A DNA stretch of 64,000 nt, from NCBI GenBank assembly GCA_050949825.1, contig JBMNGL010000018.1, positions 109,868-173,867 of the forward strand. Reading direction: 5' to 3'. The DNA is from DTU019 sp050949825 (GTDB taxonomy: Bacteria > Bacillota > Syntrophomonadia > Syntrophomonadales > Syntrophomonadaceae). Positions 42,740 through 52,598 of this stretch are shown here, piece after piece. The number at the start of each line of letters is the position of its first letter. Position 1 is the stretch's first letter. The notes under the pieces were generated by a model that saw only the letters and a program-made list of their open reading frames with translations, was not told the origin of the DNA and ran no database searches. The translations under genes were made by a program, and so were the position numbers.

Positions 42740-45700
42740 GCTTCAATTCCTGATAGGTACGCTAAAAACTGTCGCCGGCATCGTCGAACCATCTTAGGCG
42801 CCCAGTTTCAATTCCTGATAGGTACGCTAAAAACGCTCAATGATGCCAAGAACATTCGAGTCTCCAAAATGGGTTTCAATTCCTGATAGGTACGCTAAAA
42901 ACAAAACGCAAAGGGAGAAAACTGCCCAAAGTGCTCAGGTTTCAATTCCTGATAGGTACGCTAAAAACTACAATAGGGTCTTCCCCGGGAACCGGGATTT
43001 GTGGTTTCAATTCCTGATAGGTACGCTAAAAACTTCGGTTATTTGTTTTACTACTTCCTCATAACAAGGTTTCAATTCCTGATAGGTACGCTAAAAACTA
43101 GGGAACAAAAGAAAAAGGAACAGACCAGACAACAGTGTTTCAATTCCTGATAGGTACGCTAAAAACGGACCGCGAGCACTTCTGTGCGGCATATCTAAAC
43201 CGGTTTCAATTCCTGATAGGTACGCTAAAAACGACCAGGATCATGAATATTATCAAGTTGGCGATGTTGGTTTCAATTCCTGATAGGTACGCTAAAAACA
43301 GCTAACCATACCATAGAGTTTATCGAGAATTACTGGTTTCAATTCCTGATAGGTACGCTAAAAACGGTATAAGGCAATATATATACCCGTCCATAGAGTC
43401 GGTTTCAATTCCTGATAGGTACGCTAAAAACGTAAAAATACTTGACTTTGTCTAAAGATGAAATAAGTTTCAATTCCTGATAGGTACGCTAAAAACACCC
43501 CCGAGCCGCCGGGATTTGAGACAGCTTCGTCAGTTTCAATTCCTGATAGGTACGCTAAAAACCAGTAGCTCACTTGACTAAATACCTATCAATATTATTG
43601 TTTCAATTCCTGATAGGTACGCTAAAAACGCTGAGTATTCGTAGTGAAATTGAGCGGGTTATTAAGTTTCAATTCCTGATAGGTACGCTAAAAACTCGGA
43701 GATCAACATAAGCAGCGCCATCGAAAAGATGTTTCAATTCCTGATAGGTACGCTAAAAACGGATGGAAGGAATATCTACCCTGTTGGAATCTCAGTTTCA
43801 ATTCCTGATAGGTACGCTAAAAACGGAATAAAAAATGTAGATACATATTTAAATTTAGAGTTTCAATTCCTGATAGGTACGCTAAAAACTTTTTAAAATG
43901 ATATCACGCTAGAAGGGAGGAAAACAGTTTCAATTCCTGATAGGTACGCTAAAAACAGGTAAAACCTATGCTGTTTATACCGGACAACAGAAGTTTCAAT
44001 TCCTGATAGGTACGCTAAAAACGAAAAGTATAGCCGGATACTGGGTGACGGAAAGGTGTTTCAATTCCTGATAGGTACGCTAAAAACCACTCATGGCACA
44101 GCAGCTCCAGGTTGTCCCAGGCTAGTTTCAATTCCTGATAGGTACGCTAAAAACACGGATCCGTCCTGCCGCCGAATCTCCACATCGTAAGTTTCAATTC
44201 CTGATAGGTACGCTAAAAACCACGATACTTTCCAGGTCGAGGGCATCGTTTATCTTGGTTTCAATTCCTGATAGGTACGCTAAAAACGGCTGTGTATACT
44301 CCTCTTCACCTAATTCTGGCCGGAGTTTCAATTCCTGATAGGTACGCTAAAAACGCGTATTCCCTGTCTGGAGCTGACAGGCCAGAAGGAGTTTCAATTC
44401 CTGATAGGTACGCTAAAAACCGAAATAGTAAACGGCAAAGCGACTAATCCTTCCAGGTTTCAATTCCTGATAGGTACGCTAAAAACCCGCCGTAGTAACC
44501 GGGTTACCGTCTGCACCATAGAGTTTCAATTCCTGATAGGTACGCTAAAAACTATAGGCGCGTTCGACCTCAGGAATGTGGAGCGTCTCAGTTTCAATTC
44601 CTGATAGGTACGCTAAAAACGAACCGGAAACACCGCCGGCGGGCCAGCCTGCCCCGTTTCAATTCCTGATAGGTACGCTAAAAACCTTACATAGCTGCAC
44701 GTGGAACGGGGCATCGCTCCAGCGTTTCAATTCCTGATAGGTACGCTAAAAACGTTACCATATCCGCCTGTTCCGCTGTTAAAGGAATGTTTCAATTCCT
44801 GATAGGTACGCTAAAAACGGCGGACAAGCAAAAACAAAAAGGAGGAAAAGAAAAGTTTCAATTCCTGATAGGTACGCTAAAAACACGATCTGGCTATCAT
44901 CGCCGTATGCGATGCCGTGTTTCAATTCCTGATAGGTACGCTAAAAACATATGTCCTTCAATGTTCTGTTCTGCCCAAATAGGTGTTTCAATTCCTGATA
45001 GGTACGCTAAAAACGCGAATATCCAGCCCGGATCGCCGCCTGGGTCAAATGTTTCAATTCCTGATAGGTACGCTAAAAACCCTCAGGCCTGAATTAAACT
45101 GTAGTCTTGTCTCGAGTTTCAATTCCTGATAGGTACGCTAAAAACCTGATTCCAGATACTACGTTATTGAAACGCCTATCAAGTTTCAATTCCTGATAGG
45201 TACGCTAAAAACGTGGCTGAATTCCAATTGCCGCCCCAGCCTAAAGTGTTTCAATTCCTGATAGGTACGCTAAAAACCTATGGCACTAGCAAAAATCAAT
45301 AGAGAATGGACGTTTCAATTCCTGATAGGTACGCTAAAAACGTTAGCGGAAACCTATATACCCGGCATACGTTACGGGTTTCAATTCCTGATAGGTACGC
45401 TAAAAACTGCTGTATGGCACAGATCAGTCTGCAGCCTATCAGGGGTTTCAATTCCTGATAGGTACGCTAAAAACAAGAGGTATACCCGTATATGTTCGAA
45501 GAAGAAGAAGTTTCAATTCCTGATAGGTACGCTAAAAACGCACTTACGCAAACATTTAAGGACTTCATGGGAAAGTTTCAATTCCTGATAGGTACGCTAA
45601 AAACGCGGACAAGGCCGGTAAGTATCAACTTGGAGAGGAGGAGTTTCAATTCCTGATAGGTACGCTAAAAACCGGCGAAAATGTGAAATTAGATATAGTC

Positions 45701-48672
45701 GCGGGTAAGTTTCAATTCCTGATAGGTACGCTAAAAACAAGAATGGCAAGTGCTGGAGCAGATCGTCAAGTCCAGTTTCAATTCCTGATAGGTACGCTAA
45801 AAACGGCTGCCGAAAGCACTCACAATCGAAGAGCTGGAGAGTTTCAATTCCTGATAGGTACGCTAAAAACGTTGCAGCAGAGTTAGTCACCCGCAGAGCC
45901 ACATAATGTTTCAATTCCTGATAGGTACGCTAAAAACTGGCAGATTGGCAGTTCGATCTCGATTTTTCGATGTAGTTTCAATTCCTGATAGGTACGCTAA
46001 AAACGCAACGGAAGGACTGTATATGGAAAAGGCTGACAAGTTTCAATTCCTGATAGGTACGCTAAAAACGCAGGTGGCGGAAGAGCCAGGATAATCGTTT
46101 ATATAGTTTCAATTCCTGATAGGTACGCTAAAAACTACAGCAGCCACCTTGCTGCCTCTGCATAGGATATGTTTCAATTCCTGATAGGTACGCTAAAAAC
46201 GGCTGCCGAAAGCACTCACAATCGAAGAGCTGGAGAGTTTCAATTCCTGATAGGTACGCTAAAAACGGCTGCCGAAAGCACTCACAATCGAAGAGCTGGA
46301 GAGTTTCAATTCCTGATAGGTACGCTAAAAACGGCCGGGGGCCGCCCGGGCTATTCAGGCGGCCCCCTGTTTCAATTCCTGATAGGTACGCTAAAAACGA
46401 CCCGGATCCATCTTCTATCAGTTCCAGGATGTTGTGTTTCAATTCCTGATAGGTACGCTAAAAACAAATAGCTGCTAAGCGAATAGCCGAAGCTAGGCAT
46501 GTTTCAATTCCTGATAGGTACGCTAAAAACTAAACACCACCTACGGACTCAAAGAACATGCTCATTTGTTTCAATTCCTGATAGGTACGCTAAAAACCAT
46601 TCTACCCTACCTCATCCCAAAAGTCTCTTTCAGTTTCAATTCCTGATAGGTACGCTAAAAACCTATAGGAATCAGGGGGTTTTGCTTTATGCAAATCATG
46701 TTTCAATTCCTGATAGGTACGCTAAAAACTCAGATTGTTCAATTATGTTGTCAGCCATGATGCCAGTTTCAATTCCTGATAGGTACGCTAAAAACCTTAT
46801 TCTGATGAGGAGTTTTGCACATGGTTTATGGTGTTTCAATTCCTGATAGGTACGCTAAAAACGATCGAGAAGCTGCTGGCAAGGTGGGAAAACGACTGAG
46901 TTTCAATTCCTGATAGGTACGCTAAAAACCGAATATACGCTTGCTGTAACAGCTATACTGGATGAGTTTCAATTCCTGATAGGTACGCTAAAAACTGGGA
47001 TTACCTTAAAGGTGTTATATTGGGAAGCTAGTTTCAATTCCTGATAGGTACGCTAAAAACAGGGCAAAAGACCGGGCATTTGATATCTGTTACGTCAAGT
47101 TTCAACTCCTGATAGGTACGCTAAAAACAACCTTATACCCCACTGTACCACTCCTTTCTTACTTAGTTTCAATTCCTGATAGGTACGCTAAAAACCTTAA
47201 AAGGGAAGTGCCCACAGTGTATTCTAACGTGTTTCAATTCCTGATAGGTACGCTAAAAACTTTTTAAGATGATAGCACGCTAGAAGGGACGCGATAACAG
47301 TTTCAATTCCTGATAGGTACGCTAAAAACCTTGCCCCAATCTTTTCATGGAAAGGAGGGAACAGTGTTTCAATTCCTGATAGGTACGCTAAAAACGACCT
47401 GCGAGCCGGGCGGTTACAGGAACAATTAGAGTTTCAATTCCTGATAGGTACGCTAAAAACGCCACTATTACCAGTTAGGAGGGGTCTTTATGGGGTGTTT
47501 CAATTCCTGATAGGTACGCTAAAAACCAGAAGATCTGTAACCACTCTGCATCCGGCTTGGTACGCTGTTTCAATTCCTGATAGGTACGCTAAAAACTCCA
47601 GGTCGTTTACGATCCTACGCAACTTAGGACTTACGTTTCAATTCCTGATAGGTACGCTAAAAACGGGTTCAATGCCCAGCATCTCAAGCGTAACCGCCGG
47701 TCGTGTTTCAATTCCTGATAGGTACGCTAAAAACGAAGATGAGGCTATTGGCAAGGCGCTACCGGAAATATCGCTTGTTTCAATTCCTGATAGGTACGCT
47801 AAAAACGGGGCAACTGTTGGCGCTAGACCAGGCTTTGCGCAAGCAGTTTCAATTCCTGATAGGTACGCTAAAAACTGAAAGGCTCTCGTTGCAAGTATTA
47901 AGGGTCGAAGTGTTTCAATTCCTGATAGGTACGCTAAAAACTAATCGCTTGCTCCAGTCCCTACTAATCTCTACCCGGGTTTCAATTCCTGATAGGTACG
48001 CTAAAAACAATAATACTAATGGGCAGGAACGTATCAAGGTCAATGGTTTCAATTCCTGATAGGTACGCTAAAAACGCAGCATTGGCTTCTTCAGGATCAA
48101 CGTACTCAATCGGTTTCAATTCCTGATAGGTACGCTAAAAACTACCCAGGGCGGCCAGGTTAAATACAACCGTGCTGCGTTTCAATTCCTGATAGGTACG
48201 CTAAAAACAAGCGGGTTTGAGACTATAACCTATGCGGAGAATGTGTTTCAATTCCTGATAGGTACGCTAAAAACTATTGACTTGCTCAAAGCAAAAGAAG
48301 CAGATTTGGGCGTTTCAATTCCTGATAGGTACGCTAAAAACGGCATATGAAAAGCAATTAAATATCCAGTTATGATGTTTCAATTCCTGATAGGTACGCT
48401 AAAAACCATTCCCTTATTTGCTTATCAAGCATTCTGTCAGACGTTTCAATTCCTGATAGGTACGCTAAAAACGTAGTTGGATTTTCGATGCCATTAGAGA
48501 GTATGGCCGTTTCAATTCCTGATAGGTACGCTAAAAACGGTGACCGGTTCGCTAGGACGGAGAGTCATTTCCTCGTTTCAATTCCTGATAGGTACGCTAA
48601 AAACCATGATGAGGATCTCATTTGTTTCGTCCGGGGATTGTCGTTTCAATTCCTGATAGGTACGCTAAAAAC
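42740..48672 (-). CRISPR. CRISPR array, block 1 (90 repeats)
   Basis: I count 90 copies of a 30-bp repeat beginning GTTTCAATTCC and ending ACGCTAAAAAC on the plus strand, spaced about every 66 bp, with spacers of 34-39 nt. Nearly all repeats are identical. The first (42740) has C for T at its second base and the one at 47099 has one T-to-C change. The reverse complement ends in ATTGAAAC, the crRNA 5' handle of type I-B systems, so I assign the transcribed strand as minus. This block is the leader-distal, oldest part. Three copies of one spacer are found at 45805-45840, 46201-46236 and 46267-46302. Apparent open frames through the array are artefacts of the repeat. Confidence 0.98.
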
Positions 48673-48790
48673 CACCCACGCCTGTATTGTTACTGCCACC
48701 CCATAATGTCCAGCGATAGACGGTGTTAAATGTCCAAAAACTGACGGACATAGTGACCCAGAATATTTGCCCCATACGGGGCAGGGAGAA

Positions 48791-49546
48791 CTAACTCAAT
48801 TCTCCCTGAACAACAAACTTCACCATGTGGTCATCAATAATATTTCGATTATTTTGTGCTCCGTATATCAGACAATGGGTACAAACCTTGTTGACCATTC
48901 TGGCAGCTCCACTAGAAAACTTAAATATCTCATCTACAGCATTATCCGAAAAAATATCATGGTCGGCACCGGCATAAGCCAGGTGTGTTTTAATGTATTC
49001 GCCTACTTCTGCCCGGTCCAGATAAGGCAACTTGCACTGCAGGTCAATGCGCTGCCTGATTGCTGCGTAAGATTGGAGTTTAAGCCGTTCCCAGAGTTCG
49101 TTTTGTCCTACCAGGATTAAAGCCATCGGGCTCTGTGCATCCATTTTGAAGTTTAGTAGGAAACGGACTTCTTCCAGCATTTCTTTGTCTAAAAGATGGG
49201 CTTCATCTACGATAACCACGGGCTCTAGATGATGGATGCCTTGCATAAGTTCAATCTCTTTATGTAATTGGCGTTTGGCATCGCCCCGATAGAACTTGGC
49301 CTCACAACCTAATTGTTCAAGGAGACCTTTGTAAAAATGCCGGGGGGTCAATTTGGAATCAGCCAGGTACATCATCATAAACCGGGATGTATCTAAAGTT
49401 TCTTTAAGCTTACGTATGGTGGTAGTCTTGCCGGTTCCACAGTCCCCGGTTAACACTGCAAACATCTGGCGCTGAGCGGTATATTCTAAACGTCCCAGGG
49501 TTTCTTCCAGCATATGCGATTGATACAACTGATCAGTGGGGATATT
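48791..49546 (-). pseudogene. ExeA/TniB-like ATPase, 5'-truncated duplicate
   Basis: From the codons for PTDQLYQSHMLEET to the stop, the protein is identical to the intact ATPase read from 50449. The first 16 codons are missing: at 49547 the gene runs into the terminus of the complete transposon copy. An ATG inside that terminus keeps the frame open to 49633 but adds unrelated residues. Walker A (GDCGTGKTT) and Walker B (VVIVDEAHLL) are intact. Most likely the remnant of an older copy into which the second transposed. Confidence 0.85.
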
Positions 49547-49648
49547 GTTACTGCCACCCCATAATGTCCAGCAATAGACGATGTTAAATGTCCAAAAACT
49601 GACGGACGTAGTGACCGAAGATATTAGCCCCATTGGGGGCAGGGAGAA

Positions 49649-50449
49649 CTAACTCAATTCTCCCTGAACAACAAACTTCACCATGTGATCATCAATAATA
49701 TTTCGATTGTTTTGTGCTCCATATATCAGGCAATGAGTACAAACCTTGTTTACCATTCTGGCAGCTCCACTAGAAAACTTAAATATCTCATCTACAGCAT
49801 TATCCGAAAAAATATCATGGTCGGCACCGGCATAAGCCAGGTGTGTTTTAATGTATTCGCCTACTTCTGCCCGGTCCAGATAAGGCAACTTGCACTGCAG
49901 GTCAATGCGCTGCCTGATTGCTGCGTAAGATTGGAGTTTAAGCCGTTCCCAGAGTTCGTTTTGTCCTACCAGGATTAAAGCCATCGGGCTCTGTGCATCC
50001 ATTTTGAAGTTTAGTAGGAAACGGACTTCTTCCAGCATTTCTTTGTCTAAAAGATGGGCTTCATCTACGATAACCACGGGCTCTAGATGATGGATGCCTT
50101 GCATAAGTTCAATCTCTTTATGTAATTGGCGTTTGGCATCGCCCCGATAGAACTTGGCCTCACAACCTAATTGTTCAAGGAGACCTTTGTAAAAATGCCG
50201 GGGGGTCAATTTGGAATCAGCCAGGTACATCATCATAAACCGGGATGTATCTAAAGTTTCTTTAAGCTTACGTATGGTGGTAGTCTTGCCGGTTCCACAG
50301 TCCCCGGTTAACACTGCAAACATCTGGCGCTGAGCGGTATATTCTAAACGTCCCAGGGTTTCTTCCAGCATATGCGATTGATACAACTGATCAGTGGGGA
50401 TATCCCTGGAAAACGGTGTTCTTTCCAGACCATAAAAACTCTCAAACAT
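49649..50449 (-). CDS. ExeA/TniB-like AAA ATPase of the transposon
   Basis: A 266-aa AAA+ ATPase that in Mu-, Tn5053- and Tn7-like systems binds DNA with ATP and directs the transposase to target DNA. The N-terminus MFESFYGLERTPFSRDIPTD is typical of the ExeA-type subgroup. Walker A is GDCGTGKTT, Walker B VVIVDEAHLLD, sensor 1 ALILVGQNE and the Arg finger region lies in AAIRQRIDLQCKLPYLDRAE. GGAGGGGGAAAGCC precedes the ATG. The start overlaps the end of the transposase gene by 8 nt, so the two are translationally coupled. Confidence 0.9.
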   Translation of the reverse strand: MFESFYGLERTPFSRDIPTDQLYQSHMLEETLGRLEYTAQRQMFAVLTGDCGTGKTTTIRKLKETLDTSRFMMMYLADSKLTPRHFYKGLLEQLGCEAKFYRGDAKRQLHKEIELMQGIHHLEPVVIVDEAHLLDKEMLEEVRFLLNFKMDAQSPMALILVGQNELWERLKLQSYAAIRQRIDLQCKLPYLDRAEVGEYIKTHLAYAGADHDIFSDNAVDEIFKFSSGAARMVNKVCTHCLIYGAQNNRNIIDDHMVKFVVQGELS

Positions 50450-51797
50450 GGCTTTCCCCCTCCTTCCTTACCTTCCGGTAGGAGACAGCAGGGATTTGGT
50501 GTTCTTTACGCTCCTGGTTTTTCCTGGCGGCTGCATTTAGTAGCCTTGAAGAATTAGCTGGAGCCTTCTGTAAATGCTCGGGTAGTTTAGGCCTGGGAGC
50601 ACTCCGCTCTCCGATAACCAGTTCTTTAGCTTTAAAAGGTTTGTGGCCTTCGTATTCAATAGTAAGTTCGCTGATATCGGCTGGATCATAGATAACATCT
50701 ACCTTGCAGCCAATAAAGGTTAGTCCTACTTCGTATTTTTTCCCCGCAAAACTGATGCAGCCTGCCTTATCTACTTTTCTTTCTTCGCAATGGAGGAAAG
50801 CACTGGCTATTGTTTCGGGGTCTAGAAATTTTAATGCTTTCCTGTCACTGCGATAAGCAGTCTGAGGACTAATGTTTCCTTCTAACCCGGAATGGGGCTT
50901 GTTCTGATAACACTCCTCCAACCAGACCTCAAATAGCTGGTTTAATTTATCCAGGGTTTGAGGTTTCTCCAGAACCGCTTCAGCCAGGAAGGAATCTACT
51001 ACCCGGTTAAATCGTTCTGATTTCCCGGTAGCTTCAGGGGAATAGGGCTTGGCAAAGAGTAAGCGAATCCCCATTTTAGCGCAAGCTCTTTTCATCCATT
51101 TGGTTCGATACTGGCTACCGTTATCGAAATATACTTTCTCTGGTACCCCATATTTTAAAATGGCCTGGCGGAAAGCATCTTCTACGATTACCTGATCCAA
51201 AGTGGGATAGAACTGACCATGCAAAATATATCTGGTCGCATCATCCACGAAGGTCACAAGATAAACCTGCTTCTTTTTCCCCTCTTTGCCTATGGGTAGG
51301 TATGGGCCATATTTTATGTCGGAATGCCAAAGTTGGTTACGGTATTTCTTCTGGTAACGCCGGGCAGCTGTACCGGTATCGGCATACATACGCATGTGCC
51401 GGGCGCTGTAACCTCGTTCGGCCAGTTTCTCTTGCAGGGTACTGCGCTTGATTTGTCCTGGCTCTACCACCCCTTCCCATTCTAGAATTTGAATAATCTG
51501 TGCAATGCTACGGCTCGGTACCTGCCTGCGCAAAAGGATTGCCTGTTCCAGGATGTTAACCGGTATTGCTTCGTCACTTCGTCGCTCGCCCTTACCTTTG
51601 GGTTTGAGTCCGCTAAAACCATCCTTCTGATACTGGGCCAGGTATCTGCGCAGGGTACGTTCGGATATGCCGGTCTGTTCGCATATCCTGGCTTTAATCT
51701 GCCTGGCCTGAGCGCTATCCAGCCCTTCGGCCAGGAGTGGGGACAGGATTTGCACTCGCTGCTCGGCAATTTCGTCTGCTTTCTTTTGGTCTCTCAT
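50442..51797 (-). CDS. TniA/Mu-type DDE transposase of the transposon
   Basis: A 451-aa integrase-fold transposase. The N-terminal HTH (ICEQTGISERTLRRYLAQYQ) binds ends. The catalytic core shows Asp in LWHSDIKYGPYL, Asp in VYFDNGSQYRTKW and Glu in SPEATGKSERFNRVVDSF, i.e. a complete DDE set. The C-terminal ~130 residues form the Mu-type beta barrel (KVDKAGCISFAGKKYEVGL). AAAAAGGAGG lies 8 nt before the ATG. With an adjacent AAA partner and a third zinc-ribbon gene it forms a three-gene transposition unit. The copy looks functional. Related broken genes lie at 3472 and 42573. Confidence 0.92.
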   Translation of the reverse strand: MRDQKKADEIAEQRVQILSPLLAEGLDSAQARQIKARICEQTGISERTLRRYLAQYQKDGFSGLKPKGKGERRSDEAIPVNILEQAILLRRQVPSRSIAQIIQILEWEGVVEPGQIKRSTLQEKLAERGYSARHMRMYADTGTAARRYQKKYRNQLWHSDIKYGPYLPIGKEGKKKQVYLVTFVDDATRYILHGQFYPTLDQVIVEDAFRQAILKYGVPEKVYFDNGSQYRTKWMKRACAKMGIRLLFAKPYSPEATGKSERFNRVVDSFLAEAVLEKPQTLDKLNQLFEVWLEECYQNKPHSGLEGNISPQTAYRSDRKALKFLDPETIASAFLHCEERKVDKAGCISFAGKKYEVGLTFIGCKVDVIYDPADISELTIEYEGHKPFKAKELVIGERSAPRPKLPEHLQKAPANSSRLLNAAARKNQERKEHQIPAVSYRKVRKEGESHV

Positions 51798-51846
51798 GCT
51801 GATTACCTCCTTTTTCAGGTTTCAGCATGAGTGTAAAGCTATACTG

Positions 51847-52332
51847 TTATGGACAAAAGGCGAAACGGGTATGTATCCATAAATTTAAGTTGGCTATGGG
51901 GCGGACAACTCTGGCTAGCCATCCCGGAGCATCCCCTACATAATGCCAAATCCTTTGGAGCTTGGACTCAGGAAGATCGGATTTATCTTCCACAGATTCT
52001 TTGCCATAACGGATTGTAATTGATTCCAGGCAACCTTGAAAGTAATCGACCTTCTCATTAAACCATTTTCTCCACCGGTTCAGAGTAGATTCATCGGAGA
52101 TAACACTAAGCTCTGAATCATTACTGACCACTGCCTCAATACTTTCACTAACATGGAGTTTGTATGGCACAAGCATATCCGGTAGTTCGTGGTGGATACG
52201 GTTACATTCAATGCATCTTAACCTACGAATGATTAAAATTATCTTTTCCCCTGAGGCATTGATACATTTTCTCTGGCGGCTACCAATTACTTTTAATTGT
52301 CCACTACAACACGGGCAGGGAAGTTGCTCCAA
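51847..52332 (-). CDS. DUF6431-like zinc-ribbon protein of the transposon
   Basis: A 161-aa protein opening EQLPCPCCSGQLKVIGSRQR, then RRLRCIECNRIHHELPD: two Cys pairs forming a zinc ribbon. A helical part ends WIHTRFAFCP. I associate it with the DUF6431 family found beside ExeA-type transposons. By position it could play the accessory role that TniQ has in Tn7 and Tn5053, but I see no sequence proof. The start is unclear; TTG 52332 has AGGAG only one base away. About 214 nt of transposon end follow to the right, without genes. Confidence 0.65.
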   Translation of the reverse strand: MEQLPCPCCSGQLKVIGSRQRKCINASGEKIILIIRRLRCIECNRIHHELPDMLVPYKLHVSESIEAVVSNDSELSVISDESTLNRWRKWFNEKVDYFQGCLESITIRYGKESVEDKSDLPESKLQRIWHYVGDAPGWLARVVRPIANLNLWIHTRFAFCP

Positions 52333-52546
52333 GCTCCTAACAAAAAACTCCCTTATCGGGGTTTAAATCTAATTGATAATTTGTTACAATACCATACCTT
52401 TGGGGGACGCTTCTGGTGCTTCTGTTGGAGCAGTTGCACATTTAACAGAGGCGTCTTTTCCTTTCCCTAAGATATGGTCATTATATCCAGCAATTCTCGG
52501 TCAGGCAATACCGTCAGCTTTTGGACGGTTTAGGTTGGCTGTAACA

Positions 52547-52561
52547 AGGTACGCTAAAAAC
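52547..52561. CRISPR. Truncated repeat at the transposon's right edge
   Basis: The last 15 bases (AGGTACGCTAAAAAC) of a repeat follow the transposon end directly, then a full 37-nt spacer and the complete repeat at 52599. The transposon therefore entered within a repeat on this side. Confidence 0.9.
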
Positions 52562-52598
52562 CAAACGATGAAGGCAGGGTACGACATCGCAGAATATT

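Larger units (their letters stand above)
48688..52546 (-). mobile_element. TniA/ExeA/DUF6431 transposon with a nested end remnant, inserted in the array
   Basis: The left terminus begins TGTTACTGCCACCCC at 48688. The same terminus recurs at 49548, so an 860-bp end fragment of one copy sits in front of a complete copy. The right terminus at 52546, read inward on the minus strand, is TGTTACAGCCAACC, an imperfect match to the left. The sequences GTCCAAAAACTGACGG on the left and GTCCAAAAGCTGACGG on the right lie about 30-40 nt in, so the ends share subterminal motifs. Genes, leftward: DUF6431-like, TniA-like transposase, AAA ATPase. The bases flanking the ends (TGTAT and AGGTA) do not match, so no target duplication survives; a deletion or recombination followed insertion. 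Confidence 0.85.

Noticed and set aside
48791..49633. Second full-length ATPase gene
   Set aside because: The first residues (up to SNN) come from the neighbouring transposon terminus; the true N-terminus is missing, so it is a truncated duplicate.
48688..52546. CRISPR-associated transposon (CAST) with guided transposition
   Set aside because: No cascade or cas12k-like gene and no recognisable TniQ; the element sits in the array but carries no effector.
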